Assembly (NCBI RefSeq): GCF_007833355.1
Contig: NZ_CP020914.1
Location: forward strand, 296,047-360,046
Source: Denitratisoma sp. DHT3
Lineage (GTDB): Bacteria; Pseudomonadota; Gammaproteobacteria; Burkholderiales; Rhodocyclaceae
Length of the DNA: 64,000 bases
Direction of reading: 5' to 3'
Numbering within the stretch: the stretch's first letter is position 1; every line of letters starts with the position of its first letter. The notes below the pieces were generated by a model that was given only the letters and a program-made list of their open reading frames with translations, was not told where the DNA came from and did no database searches. The position numbers were made by a program, and so were the translations under genes. This document shows, piece after piece, positions 51,413 through 60,785 of the stretch.

Positions 51413-52951
51413 TCAGGGCTGGATGCCGCTGATGCGCACCGGAGCGGCCGCCTCGGTGCGCCGTCCGAGGGACAGCGCCAGGCCGCGCAGCAGGGCATTG
51501 CGCAGGTCACGGGGATCGATGATCTCGTCGAAGGCCATGGTGTCGCCGGTGCTCCAGGCGCCGCTGGCGACGGCTTCCGCCAGCCGGGCCTTGCGCTCGT
51601 CGTCCAGCTTGGCGGCGTTGCCGCCGCCGCCCGCCGGCAGTCCGCCCAGGGAAATGCCGGGGAAGGCGAGGGTGATGGTCTGCTGGTCGAATGGGTTCAT
51701 CCCCATCAGGGAACTGCCGAAACCAAAGGCCTTGCGCAGCGTCACGTGGAGCTTGGGACTGGTCAGCTTGGCCTGGGCCAGGTACATGCGGGCGGCGGCG
51801 CGCAGCGTGCCTTCCCGTTCCGCCTTGGTCCCGGACATGATGCCGGGATTGTCGGTGAGGAAGATCACCGGCAGGTGGAAGGCGTTGGCCAGGTGCAGGA
51901 AATGGGCGGCCTTTTCCGCCGCCTCGGCGGTGATGGAGCCGGCCAGCACCGCCGGCTGGTTGGCGACGAAGGCGCAGGGCTGGCCGCCCAGGCGCAGAAA
52001 ACCGGTCAACAGCGGCGTGCCGTAGAGGGGCTGGAATTCCAGGAAATCCCCGTGGTCGGCGAGCAGCCGCAGCACTTTGCGCATGTCGTAGGCCTGCCGG
52101 CCGTTGCAGGGGACGACCTGGAGGATTTCATCCAGTCGCCGTTCGCCGTCCTTTTTCTTTTCTACACGGGAAGGGGGGTACTCCCAGGCATTGGCCGGCA
52201 GGAAGGCGAGGTATTGGCGGATCAGGCGGCAAGCCTGCTCCTCGTCCTGGACGATGTTGTGGACCACGCCGGACTCCCGGGCATGCATCGTCGCGGCACC
52301 CAGTTCCTCCTTGCTGACTTTTTCGCCCAGCGCGGCCTGCACCAGGGGCGGGCCGGCGGCGAACAGCGTGGCGTTCTCCAGGGCGATGACGAAGTCCATC
52401 AGCAGCCCGGTGAGCACGCCATGGCCGGCGGATGAACCCAGCACCAGGGCCACGGTGGGCACCAGCCCGGACAGTGCGGCCAGTTCCTGGAGGTCGTTGG
52501 GCGCGTAGGGATGGCGCTCCAGCGCGTTGGTGGCGCGGGCGCCCGCGCCGTCCAGCATCATGATGAGGGGGCAGCGTTCCTGGTGCGCCAGGCGGGCCAG
52601 GCGCATGCGTTTGGCGGCGGTGCCATGGCCGATGGAGCCGCCGCCCACCGTGAAGTCCTCGCAGCCGACGACGACGGTGCGGCCATCGACGGTGGCCAGC
52701 CCGGCCACCAGCGCGTCGGCGGGTACCGGCGGCTCGCCGTGATAACTGTGGCCGCCGACCAGGGTGCCCAGTTCCATGAAACTGCCCGGGTCGGCCAACA
52801 GTTCGATCATTTCCCGCGCGTTGCGGCGGCCACTGGCGGCACGCTTGGCCAGCTTGTCGGGGCCGCCCATGGTGTGTGCCTGGGCCTTGCGCCGTTCGAA
52901 TTCCTCCAACAGCACGGCCCAGTCGTCCGGCGTCTTGTCGCTACGCTTCAT
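51413..52951 (-). CDS. Acyl-CoA carboxylase carboxyltransferase (beta) subunit
   Basis: 512 residues from ATG 52951, chosen for its GGGGAGAG site. Two crotonase-like carboxyltransferase halves are visible: KLAKRAASGRRNAREMIELLADPGSF early, GGGSIGHGTAAKRMRLARLA near 100, and the second half with FLTDNPGIMSGTKAE near 360 and GMNPFDQQTITLAFP near 420. It belongs with propionyl-, methylcrotonyl- or geranyl-CoA carboxylases. The biotin carboxylase partner is not in the window, so the substrate is open. Confidence 0.85.
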   Translation of the reverse strand: MKRSDKTPDDWAVLLEEFERRKAQAHTMGGPDKLAKRAASGRRNAREMIELLADPGSFMELGTLVGGHSYHGEPPVPADALVAGLATVDGRTVVVGCEDFTVGGGSIGHGTAAKRMRLARLAHQERCPLIMMLDGAGARATNALERHPYAPNDLQELAALSGLVPTVALVLGSSAGHGVLTGLLMDFVIALENATLFAAGPPLVQAALGEKVSKEELGAATMHARESGVVHNIVQDEEQACRLIRQYLAFLPANAWEYPPSRVEKKKDGERRLDEILQVVPCNGRQAYDMRKVLRLLADHGDFLEFQPLYGTPLLTGFLRLGGQPCAFVANQPAVLAGSITAEAAEKAAHFLHLANAFHLPVIFLTDNPGIMSGTKAEREGTLRAAARMYLAQAKLTSPKLHVTLRKAFGFGSSLMGMNPFDQQTITLAFPGISLGGLPAGGGGNAAKLDDERKARLAEAVASGAWSTGDTMAFDEIIDPRDLRNALLRGLALSLGRRTEAAAPVRISGIQP

Positions 52952-53003
52952 TGCTCTCCCCAATCGTTGTTGTTATTGCCCCGGTGTCACCAGGGCATCG
53001 CGG

Positions 53004-54464
53004 TCACTGGCCGCGTTCCTTGCGCTCTTTCGCTTCTTCCTGCTGCAGGACCTTGAGTTCCCGCAGGCGGGCGTCCACTTTGGAGCGGTCGTAGAAATCG
53101 CCGTCGGGCGCCTTCTGCGCCAGGGTCAGCTGCTCGATGGCGGGCATCAGCTGGCCGCTGTGATAGTAGGCCTCGGCCTGTGCCCGGTGCTGCAGCAGGA
53201 TCTTGCCGAGGTTGGCGTAGGCGCGGGCCTGGAGGCGGTACATGCGGGCATCGGACGGATAGCTCTGGAGATCGTCGATGGAGAGCTTCAGCGCCTGGTC
53301 CGGATGGTGGTCCGCCAGCAGCGCGTCCGCCAGGCCGTAGACCAACACCCGTTCCTGGGGGCTGTGGGCCAGGGCGGAACGCAGGATGCGTGCCGCACCG
53401 GCCGGATCGTTCTGTTTCATCCGCAGCTCCGCCGCCAGGCTATCCACCATCGGCGAGTTCACTTTCGCCTGGCGCAGCGTCTGTAGTTCGCGTTCCGCAC
53501 CGGCGTAGTCGCCGGCACGCAGCCGTGCCCGCGTCAGGCCGTAGCGGACCGGTGCCTCGACGGTGAATTTGCGCTCGCTGAGCAGGTGTTCGAAGGTCGT
53601 CACGGCATCGGCCGGCGTGCCTTCCTGGGCCTGGATCTTGGCCTTGACCAGGAGGAATTCCAGGGAGTCGGGCACTTGGTGGTAGGGGCGCATGGCGATG
53701 CGGTTTTCCATGTCGGAAATCCGCTCCGTGGTCAGCGGGTGGGTGCGCAGATAGCCCGGCGCGTTGTTGTCGTAGATGCGGCCGAACTTGTCCAGCCGCC
53801 CGAAGAAACTGCCCATGCCGCGGATGTCGAAACCGGCTTTCTCCAGCAGCTGGATGCCCAGACGGTCCGCCTCGCGTTCGAAGTCGCGCGAATAGTTGAG
53901 CTGGTTCTGGATCATCGCCGCCTGGCCGCCGACCAGCGCGCCCTGCGTCATGCTGGAGTTGTTGCGCGCCGCCAGGATGGCGATGGCCATCGCCAGCATC
54001 GTCATCACCTGGCCCTGCTGCTGCTTGTTCATCAGGCGCGCCAGGTGGTGCTGGGTGACGTGGGAGATTTCATGTCCCAGCACCGATGCCAGCTCGGACT
54101 CGGACTGGGCGGCGAGGATCAGCCCTGTATGGACGCCGATGTAGCCGCCGGGCATGGCGAAGGCGTTGAGCGTGGCGTCCTTGAGGACGAAGAACTCGAA
54201 ATCCTGGCGCGCGCCATCCACGCCGGCGGCCAGACGTTTGCCGATGCGCGAGAGGTAGCCCTCCAGTTCCGGATCATCCAGGTAGGTGGGTTCCTTCAGG
54301 CGGATCTCGTTCATCACCGAGAGACCGATGCGGCGCTCCATCGCCGGGGAGAGATCCACCTGCGCCACCTCGCCCAGGTCCGGCAGGCCGTCGGCCAGCG
54401 CCCGGGGCTGGATCGGCGCCAGGGCCAGGGAGAGCATCAGCGGAGCAAGCAGTGCCTTTTTCAT
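53004..54464 (-). CDS. M48 periplasmic metalloprotease with TPR repeats (BepA/YfgC-like)
   Basis: 486 residues from ATG 54464 with a signal peptide cut near ALA/DG (residue 24). The zinc motif HEISH is at 131-135 and the third ligand Glu is in READRLG. The C-terminal half is TPR helices, ending in a charged tail. BepA-type proteases police outer-membrane protein assembly (LptD, BamA). Divergent from moaC with 71 bases between. Confidence 0.91.
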   Translation of the reverse strand: MKKALLAPLMLSLALAPIQPRALADGLPDLGEVAQVDLSPAMERRIGLSVMNEIRLKEPTYLDDPELEGYLSRIGKRLAAGVDGARQDFEFFVLKDATLNAFAMPGGYIGVHTGLILAAQSESELASVLGHEISHVTQHHLARLMNKQQQGQVMTMLAMAIAILAARNNSSMTQGALVGGQAAMIQNQLNYSRDFEREADRLGIQLLEKAGFDIRGMGSFFGRLDKFGRIYDNNAPGYLRTHPLTTERISDMENRIAMRPYHQVPDSLEFLLVKAKIQAQEGTPADAVTTFEHLLSERKFTVEAPVRYGLTRARLRAGDYAGAERELQTLRQAKVNSPMVDSLAAELRMKQNDPAGAARILRSALAHSPQERVLVYGLADALLADHHPDQALKLSIDDLQSYPSDARMYRLQARAYANLGKILLQHRAQAEAYYHSGQLMPAIEQLTLAQKAPDGDFYDRSKVDARLRELKVLQQEEAKERKERGQ

Positions 54465-54535
54465 GGACACTATGATAGCCGCGCCGCAGAATGGTTTCCC
54501 GCCCCGCACAATCGACAATTACAATCCATTACATC

Positions 54536-55012
54536 ATGACGCTCACTCATTTCGATGCTTCCGGCCAGGCCCATATGGTCGATGTCGGCGAAAAGGCCGA
54601 AACCCGCCGTGTCGCCCGCGCCGAGGGGCGCATCCGCATGGCGCCGGCGACGTTCGCCCTGATCCGCAGCGGCGACGCCAAGAAGGGCGATGTGCTGGGC
54701 ATCGCCCGCATCGCCGCGATCCAGGCCTCCAAGCGCGCCGGCGAGCTGATTCCGCTGTGCCATCCCATCGGCCTGACCCGGGTCGCCGCCGAGTTCTTCC
54801 CGGACGAGGCCAACGCCATCATCCGCTGCGAGGTGACGGCCGAGACCGTGGGCCGCACCGGGGTCGAGATGGAGGCGCTGACCGCCGTCTCGGTGGGGCT
54901 CCTGACCATCTACGACATGTGCAAGGCCGTGGATCGCGGTATGGTGATCGAGGAGATTCGCCTGCTGGAAAAGCTGGGCGGCAAGTCCGGCCACTGGCAG
55001 GCGGGGACGTAG
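54536..55012 (+). CDS. moaC: Cyclic pyranopterin monophosphate synthase
   Basis: 158 residues from ATG 54536. Family blocks are complete: [46 protein letters not shown] (catalytic His/Lys region) and [22 protein letters not shown]. It makes cPMP in molybdenum cofactor synthesis. No ribosome site precedes the ATG; a TACAAT hexamer 10 bases upstream could be a -10 giving a nearly leaderless mRNA, but this is speculative. A molybdoenzyme operon begins 0.5 kb downstream. Confidence 0.94.
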   Translation: MTLTHFDASGQAHMVDVGEKAETRRVARAEGRIRMAPATFALIRSGDAKKGDVLGIARIAAIQASKRAGELIPLCHPIGLTRVAAEFFPDEANAIIRCEVTAETVGRTGVEMEALTAVSVGLLTIYDMCKAVDRGMVIEEIRLLEKLGGKSGHWQAGT

Positions 55013-55073
55013 CTCCCGCGGACGTGTGGCCGCAGCGGCGGCCTGATTCCATTTTGAATTTTCGAGGTACCCC

Positions 55074-55301
55074 ATGAATGTCGATCGGGAACTGGATACG
55101 CGCGGGCTGAGTTGTCCGCTGCCCATCCTGCGCACCAAGAAGACCCTGGCGGAAATGCAGTCCGGCCAAGTGCTGCGCATCGTCGCCACCGACCCCGGCT
55201 CGGTCAAGGATTTTCCCGCTTTCGCCCGCCAGACCGGCAACGAGCTGCTCTCCAGCGAGGAGGGCGCGGGTGAATTCGTCTTCCTGATGAAGCGCAAGTA
55301 G
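55074..55301 (+). CDS. TusA-family sulfur carrier protein
   Basis: 75 residues with the TusA hallmark DTRGLSCPLPILRTKKTL (Cys-Pro-x-Pro, the persulfide Cys at 14) and the closing GEFVFLMKRK strand. TusA passes sulfur to tRNA thiolation, molybdenum cofactor and Fe-S assembly. Position between moaC and the molybdoenzyme operon favours a role in cofactor sulfur supply, which is inference. A GAGGT site precedes the ATG. Confidence 0.9.
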   Translation: MNVDRELDTRGLSCPLPILRTKKTLAEMQSGQVLRIVATDPGSVKDFPAFARQTGNELLSSEEGAGEFVFLMKRK

Positions 55302-55360
55302 GGCGCTGCCGTCTGCCGTCCCGTGCGCGGCGATTCGCCGGCAGCTGCCCTTGAAAAATT

Positions 55361-55391
55361 ACTGACCGGTTAGTTTTTAATTTGATATAGT
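55361..55391 (+). promoter_or_regulatory. Promoter overlapped by TetR-type palindrome upstream of molybdoenzyme operon
   Basis: ACTGACCGGTTAGT (55361-55374) is a 14-base palindrome with one mismatched pair, of the shape bound by TetR/AcrR-family repressors. It covers a possible -35 (CTGACC, 55362-55367), spaced 18 bases from a good -10 (TATAGT, 55386-55391). Transcription would start about 140 bases before the GTG start. No TetR gene is adjacent in the window. Confidence 0.55.
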
Positions 55392-55539
55392 GTCTGCGGC
55401 TGGTCCCCGAGCCGTGGACTGCATCGTCCCGTCCTGCCGGAATCAGCGGGTCGTCCGCCCGCTGCGGATCCAGTCGGAGCGCGGCTATTGTGACGGTCGC
55501 CGGCTTGTTGCCGATCTGACCACCCGAAAGGAGAAGGCT

Positions 55540-58482
55540 GTGACGGAAGTTATATCTGGGCGTAGGAGATTTCTCAAATACGCGGCGGGTGCCGCCGTCG
55601 CGGGGGCCGTCGGCATTCCGCTGTTCCACTATCGCTTCAGGACGCCGGCGGCCGCATCACTGGGTCCCCGCCAGGCGTCCCGGCTGAACACCTGGGAAGA
55701 CCTCTACCGCCAGCGCTGGACCTGGGACAAGATCGCCAAGGGCTCCCATGGCTGGTCCAATTGCCGGTCCGCCTGCGCCTGGGATCTCTACGTCAAGGAC
55801 GGGGTCGTGGTCCGGGAGGAGCAGACGGCCACCTATGAACAGTCCGAGCCCGGGGTGCCGGACTTCAATCCCCGGGGATGCCAGAAGGGGGCCTGCTACA
55901 CCGAGGTGATGTATGGCCCGTCCCGGACCAGCGTGCCGCTGAAGCGTGTGGGGCCTCGCGGCTCCGGCCAATGGGAGCGCATCAGCTGGGATCAGGCCAT
56001 GGGGGAGATCGCCGAGAAGTGCATCGCCGCCGCCAGCCGCTGGGGCACCGACACCCTCTATCAGGATCTCGGGCCCAACTTCGATTTCGGTCCCACCACT
56101 GCCGGCCGCTTCAAGTTCCAGTTCATGGCGGGCGGCTTGTTCGCCGACAACTGGGCCGAGATCGGCGATCTGAATTTCGGGGCCGCCATGTCGCTGGGTT
56201 TCGCCCATGCCGGCGGCTCCTCCGACGAATGGTTCCTCTCCGACTTCCTGGTGGTCTGGATGATGAACCCCTCGGTGACGCAGATCCCCGACGCCCATTT
56301 TCTCTACGAAGCCCGCTACAAGGGGTCGGAACTGGTGGTCATCGATCCGATGTATTCCGCCACGGCGATCCACGCCGACCAGTGGCTGCCCATCGCCGTG
56401 GGCACCGATGCCGCGTTGGGGATGGCGGTGGCCCGCCATCTGCTCGAGGTCAACGCCATCGACCTGCCCTACGTGCGGGAGCAGACCGACCTGCCGCTCC
56501 TGGCCCGCCTGGACACGGGGCGTTTCCTGCGGGAAGCGGACCTGAAGGAAGGGGGCAGCGAAACCCAGCTCTACATGTGGCACCCCGCCAGGCGGGCGCC
56601 GGTGAAGGCGCCGGGCTGCACCGGCAATGAAACCCGCAGGCTCAGCCTGGACTTCGAACCGCCCATCGACGGCCTGTGGAAGATCGCCCTGAAGGATGGC
56701 CAGGAAGTGGCCGTGGTGCCCGTCGGGGCGATGCTGAAAGAGCATCTGGATCCCTGGACCTTCGAGCACACCGCCCGGGTGACGGGGTTGAGCGTCGAGC
56801 AGATCCGTACCTTCGCCGAAGGCTGGGCCAAGGCCGAACGGCCCATGGTGCTCTCCTCCTGGGGCTCCAACCGCTACCTGCATTCGGACCTGATGAACCG
56901 GAGCAAGCTCCTGTGCCTGGCCCTGAAGGGAGCGCTGGGTCGCAAGGGGGCCGGCTACCAGGCGTGCGGCTGGGTGGACCTGGAAGGGTTCGGCAACGCC
57001 ATGCAGATGGAGAAGGAAGGGCTGCAAGGGCGGATTGCCGTGTTGTTGGGAGTCATGTCGCCCGGAGAATTGTTCAACGCCACCCTGGACATCGTGATGA
57101 AGCGCAAGACCGAATCCGATGTGGCCCTGGAAACCGAGAACAGGTACCTGAAAACCAAGCTGTGCACCACCGACGTGGTGGAAGTGAATTTCCGCTCCAA
57201 GGAATACCGGGAAGCCCTGAGCCGTGAGGAGAAAGACCTGTTCCCGCGGCCGCTGACAGCCTATTACGACGAGGCTCACGAGAAAAACTGGGCGCCGGGG
57301 CTGCCGCGCAAGGCGCCGCCCAAGGTCTTTTTCAGCGGCGGCGCCAACCTGCTGCGGCGGAACAACCTGCCCCAGTTCCTCAAGGCCCATATCTGGGACG
57401 ACATGGAGTTGATCGTGGACATCAACCCCAAGTTTTCCTTTACGGGCACCCAGGCCGATTACATCCTGCCGGCGGCGGGCTGGTACGAGAAATCCGGGAT
57501 CAAGTACAACATGGCCTACATCCCGTATCTGCATTACTGCGATGTGGCCGTGCCGCCCCTGGCGGAAGCCAAGGACGAGTATGAAATCTACTGGCTGCTC
57601 ACCCGGGAGATCGAGCGCCGGGCCAAGGCGCAGAACCTGCCGGTCTTCGACGGCTGCGGCCGCGGCAACATCGACTGGAAGACCCTGCACCAACGCTACA
57701 GCAACCAGGGAGCGCTGGGTCCCAAGGACGCCGAAAAACTCGCGGAAGAAATCCTGCGCAGCGATGCCACCCAGGGCATGACCATCGAAGGCCTGAAAAA
57801 GACCGGCATCGCCAAATACACCGCAACGGGGGGCAATGTGCAGGCCGGCGCCTTGAACAACCCGGACTGGAAGGGCAAGGGCGTGTTGAACACCATGACG
57901 CGCTTCACCGAGCACAAGGAGCCTTGGCCCACCTACAGCGGCCGGATCACCACCTTCATCGACCACCCCTGGTTCGTCGAGATGCGGGAGCAGTTCACCA
58001 CCCACAAGGAAAGCCCGAAGGCCGGGGGCGACTATCCCTTCCAGTTCGTCAGTTGCCATGCGCGCTGGTCCATCCATTCCACCTGGCGCGACACGCCGCT
58101 GATGCTGCGCCTGCAGCGGGGCGAACCCCTGGTCTGGCTCAACCCGTCCGACGCCGCCAAGGTCGGCGTCAAGGACCACGACTACGCCGAGCTCTACAAC
58201 GACTACGGCTCGGTGAGGATGCGCATCAAGCATTCCACCATGGTCCGGCCCGGCGTGGCCTACTACTACCATGCCTGGGAACCGCATCAGTTTCCCAATC
58301 ACCAGTCCTACAAGTGGCTGATTCCGGGGCTGGTGAAGCCGCTCCACATGGCCGGCGGCTACGGCCACATCAACCATGCCATGAACCGCTACCAGCCGGG
58401 CAGCGCCGTTCAGGACACCCGTCTGGGCATCCGCCCCTGGACGGGACAATCCACGGGCGCCAAGCCCGTGGCCAACGTTTGA
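55540..58482 (+). CDS. Molybdopterin dehydrogenase alpha subunit, ethylbenzene/steroid C25 dehydrogenase class
   Basis: 980 residues from GTG 55540, chosen because AGGAG lies upstream and the Tat signal (GRRRFLKYAAGAAVAGAVG) starts there. [4Fe-4S] ligands are H70, C75, C79 and C114, a His-containing pattern of type II DMSO-reductase enzymes; the first spacing (H-x4-C) is one longer than NarG. D210 in EIGDLNFGA is the candidate Mo ligand. Enzymes of this class hydroxylate hydrocarbons with water (ethylbenzene, cholesterol side chain C25, p-cymene). The substrate here is inferred only from family likeness. Operon: alpha-beta-gamma-chaperone. Confidence 0.85.
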   Translation: MTEVISGRRRFLKYAAGAAVAGAVGIPLFHYRFRTPAAASLGPRQASRLNTWEDLYRQRWTWDKIAKGSHGWSNCRSACAWDLYVKDGVVVREEQTATYEQSEPGVPDFNPRGCQKGACYTEVMYGPSRTSVPLKRVGPRGSGQWERISWDQAMGEIAEKCIAAASRWGTDTLYQDLGPNFDFGPTTAGRFKFQFMAGGLFADNWAEIGDLNFGAAMSLGFAHAGGSSDEWFLSDFLVVWMMNPSVTQIPDAHFLYEARYKGSELVVIDPMYSATAIHADQWLPIAVGTDAALGMAVARHLLEVNAIDLPYVREQTDLPLLARLDTGRFLREADLKEGGSETQLYMWHPARRAPVKAPGCTGNETRRLSLDFEPPIDGLWKIALKDGQEVAVVPVGAMLKEHLDPWTFEHTARVTGLSVEQIRTFAEGWAKAERPMVLSSWGSNRYLHSDLMNRSKLLCLALKGALGRKGAGYQACGWVDLEGFGNAMQMEKEGLQGRIAVLLGVMSPGELFNATLDIVMKRKTESDVALETENRYLKTKLCTTDVVEVNFRSKEYREALSREEKDLFPRPLTAYYDEAHEKNWAPGLPRKAPPKVFFSGGANLLRRNNLPQFLKAHIWDDMELIVDINPKFSFTGTQADYILPAAGWYEKSGIKYNMAYIPYLHYCDVAVPPLAEAKDEYEIYWLLTREIERRAKAQNLPVFDGCGRGNIDWKTLHQRYSNQGALGPKDAEKLAEEILRSDATQGMTIEGLKKTGIAKYTATGGNVQAGALNNPDWKGKGVLNTMTRFTEHKEPWPTYSGRITTFIDHPWFVEMREQFTTHKESPKAGGDYPFQFVSCHARWSIHSTWRDTPLMLRLQRGEPLVWLNPSDAAKVGVKDHDYAELYNDYGSVRMRIKHSTMVRPGVAYYYHAWEPHQFPNHQSYKWLIPGLVKPLHMAGGYGHINHAMNRYQPGSAVQDTRLGIRPWTGQSTGAKPVANV

Positions 58483-58494
58483 CGGAGATCTGTA

Positions 58495-59532
58495 ATGAAA
58501 TACGACATCCCAAAATCCGATCGCCAGGTCTCCATGGTCCTGGATCTCAACAAGTGCCTGGGCTGCCAAACCTGTTCCGTGGCCTGCAAGAAGATGTGGA
58601 ACACCGACGCGGGCACCGACTACGCCTACTGGAACAACGTCGAGACCATGCCGGGCAAGGGGTTCCCGGCCGACATCCACGATCCGGACACGGCGGGGCG
58701 CAACCTGGCCGGGGAGACCAAGCGCGGCAAACTGCCCAGCATCGACACCGGCTACGGCCGGGCCTGGAAGTTCAACCACCAGGAGGCCCTGGCCTCCACG
58801 GCGCAGCCGGTGAAGGTGTGGATCAAACCCAAGGAGGAAGTGAAGTGGGGCCCCAACTTCGACGAGGACGAAGGCAAGGGCAATTACCCCAAGGACAACC
58901 ACTACTTCTATCTGCCGCGGCTGTGCAACCACTGCACCCATCCGGCCTGCCTGGATGCCTGCCCCCGCGCCGCGATCCACAAGCGCAAGGAAGACGGCAT
59001 CGTGCTGGTGAATCAGGACAAGTGCCACGGCTACCGTTTCTGCGTCGAGGCCTGTCCCTACAAGAAGGTCTATTACGACCACGTGCGGCAGGTGTCGTCC
59101 AAGTGCATCTTCTGCCTGCCGCGGGTGGAGGAGGGCGTCGCCCCGGCCTGCGCGCGCCAGTGTCCAGGCCGCCTGCGCTTCGTCGGCTACCGGGACGACC
59201 AGGACGGCCCGATCTGGAAGCTGGTGGAGAAATGGAAGGTGGCCATCCCGCTGCATCCGGAATACGGCCTGGGCCCCAATGTCTTCTACGTCCCCCCCAT
59301 GAGCCCGCCGCAACTGGATGACCAGGGGCGGCCGACCGGCCAGCCACGGATTCCCCTGGCCTATCTGGAATCGCTCTTCGGCGCGGCGGTGAAGCCGGCT
59401 CTCGACGTCCTCTTGGCCGAACGGGAAAAGAAGAAGCGCGGCGAGCCCAGCGAGCTCATGGATCTCCTGATCGCCTACGACTGGAACGACAACTTCAAAC
59501 TGGCGCCCCGTCATCGGGAAGTGCTGGCTTAA
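58495..59532 (+). CDS. Molybdoenzyme beta subunit, four-cluster ferredoxin-type
   Basis: 345 residues. First cysteine group C21-C24-C27-C31 (CLGCQTCSVACKK), then LCNHCTHPACLDACP, a third group CHGYRFCVEACPY and CIFC...CARQCPG, enough for three [4Fe-4S] and one [3Fe-4S] cluster as in EbdB, DdhB and NarH. It passes electrons from the Mo site to the haem subunit. No signal peptide; it would be exported with the Tat-tagged alpha subunit. 12 bases after alpha. Confidence 0.92.
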   Translation: MKYDIPKSDRQVSMVLDLNKCLGCQTCSVACKKMWNTDAGTDYAYWNNVETMPGKGFPADIHDPDTAGRNLAGETKRGKLPSIDTGYGRAWKFNHQEALASTAQPVKVWIKPKEEVKWGPNFDEDEGKGNYPKDNHYFYLPRLCNHCTHPACLDACPRAAIHKRKEDGIVLVNQDKCHGYRFCVEACPYKKVYYDHVRQVSSKCIFCLPRVEEGVAPACARQCPGRLRFVGYRDDQDGPIWKLVEKWKVAIPLHPEYGLGPNVFYVPPMSPPQLDDQGRPTGQPRIPLAYLESLFGAAVKPALDVLLAEREKKKRGEPSELMDLLIAYDWNDNFKLAPRHREVLA

Positions 59533-59551
59533 GACCGCTTGAAGGACGGAG

Positions 59552-60103
59552 ATGCCCATCATGAAACAAACCGTTAGCCTGATCCCCGCGCCGACCGTGA
59601 TCCAGCCCGGCGGCTATGTACCGGCAGCCTATGCCGATCGCGGCACGCCGCGCACGGCGCAGGCCGAGGTCGCTGTCGAGGCGGCCGGCAAAGGCTGGAA
59701 GATCACGCTGAGCTGGGCGTGTCCCAAGCCGGTGGACGACATCGCCAACGAGACCGACAAGTTCATCGATGCCTGCGCCATATTGGCGCCGACGGCCGCG
59801 GACGCGCCGTGGATGACCATGGGGGCGCCCGGGCAGGCGGTGGAAGGCTATCTCTGGCGGCCGGATCGCCAGGAGCCTTGGCAGATTCATGCCGAGGGGC
59901 TGGGGTCGGTGCGGCGCGGTGCCGCTGCCGGGGCGAAGGCCCAGGGCGCCTGGTCCCAGGGCCGCTGGGAGATCGTGTTCGAATTGCCCGAGTGGGCGGC
60001 GCTGGAGCGCCACCGGCAGGTGGCGTTGGCGGTATGGCGCGGCAGCGACCAGGAGCGGGCGGGCCTGAAGTCCGTCAGCCCCGGCTGGCTGTCGCTGGAC
60101 TGA
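59552..60103 (+). CDS. Molybdoenzyme gamma subunit, haem b-binding (EbdC/DdhC-like)
   Basis: 183 residues with no signal peptide, beginning at ATG 59552 (ATG 59561 is equally possible). It matches the haem-b gamma subunits of ethylbenzene and dimethylsulfide dehydrogenase: a beta-sandwich with ETDKFIDACAILAP, APWMTMG and VEGYLWRPD. Candidate axial haem ligands are K70 and M88 or M90. It hands electrons to a periplasmic acceptor such as a cytochrome c; export without its own signal implies piggy-back on the alpha subunit. Confidence 0.82.
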   Translation: MPIMKQTVSLIPAPTVIQPGGYVPAAYADRGTPRTAQAEVAVEAAGKGWKITLSWACPKPVDDIANETDKFIDACAILAPTAADAPWMTMGAPGQAVEGYLWRPDRQEPWQIHAEGLGSVRRGAAAGAKAQGAWSQGRWEIVFELPEWAALERHRQVALAVWRGSDQERAGLKSVSPGWLSLD

Positions 60104-60115
60104 GCGGATTTTCCC

Positions 60116-60613
60116 ATGAGCGAGCAACAACTCAATCCCCTGGCGCTGCGGATGCTGGCCTGGGCGTGCCTGTGGAGCCCCCTGGCCGAGAATGACGAGC
60201 ATCAGGCCGCCTGGGAGGTGCTGCAGCTGCCGGGCGATTTCGAGGATGTGCGGGTCGATTACTGGAATGCGTTCCATGCCGGCGTCCCCCAGCCGCCGGT
60301 ACCGGCGCTGTTCCATGCCCTGTTGCAGCGGGAAGGCAACGCGGTGCGGGAGGATCTGATGCGGGCGGCCGACTATTTGGAGCTGGAATGGAGCGACAAG
60401 CGCCTGCCGCCGGATCACGTGGGGCCGGCCTGTGAAATCTTCGGCCTCGCCATCGAGCGGGAGGAGCCGGTGCTGATCGACGGGCTGCGGGAGCGCTATC
60501 TGCGTCCCTGGTCGCGCCAGGCGCAGACCCTGCTGGCTTCCCACCCCGGACTGCTGGCGCTGTTGGAGCGCTTCGAGGCGGATGTCGCGGCCGCGCCGGT
60601 ACCTGAGACGTGA
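60116..60613 (+). CDS. TorD/DmsD-type molybdoenzyme chaperone
   Basis: 165 residues, all-helical. The LPPDHVGPACEIFGLAIE block near residue 100 is the E/PxDH signature of TorD-family chaperones. It would hold the alpha subunit until cofactor insertion and Tat export. Last gene of the operon, 12 bases after gamma. Confidence 0.87.
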   Translation: MSEQQLNPLALRMLAWACLWSPLAENDEHQAAWEVLQLPGDFEDVRVDYWNAFHAGVPQPPVPALFHALLQREGNAVREDLMRAADYLELEWSDKRLPPDHVGPACEIFGLAIEREEPVLIDGLRERYLRPWSRQAQTLLASHPGLLALLERFEADVAAAPVPET

Positions 60614-60710
60614 TGTGCTTCGAGGCACTTTGGCTGATGTTGCGGGGGCGCGCCGGGCGACGTTGGTTGCCGCCCTGCGGAACCCTGTTTGCGTTGCCCG
60701 GTACTGGAAG

Positions 60711-60744
60711 GTCCCGCCCGTATTCCTCGCTGCACGGGCGGGAC
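60711..60744. terminator. Perfect 11-base inverted repeat between convergent genes
   Basis: GTCCCGCCCGT (60711-60721) and ACGGGCGGGAC (60734-60744) form a perfect 11-pair stem with a 12-base loop, midway between the chaperone stop and the converging TonB receptor stop. No T-run follows on either strand, so it may act as a bidirectional block or protect 3' ends. Confidence 0.5.
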
Positions 60745-60785
60745 TGCTGTGTCGATGGGTGAGGGATGCGCCTCTGGAGCGGGGC

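Noticed and set aside
55657..59562. A ~1,300-residue minus-strand open frame opposite the molybdoenzyme alpha and beta genes
   Set aside because: Antisense shadow; the plus strand has clear Fe-S and Mo motifs and ribosome sites.
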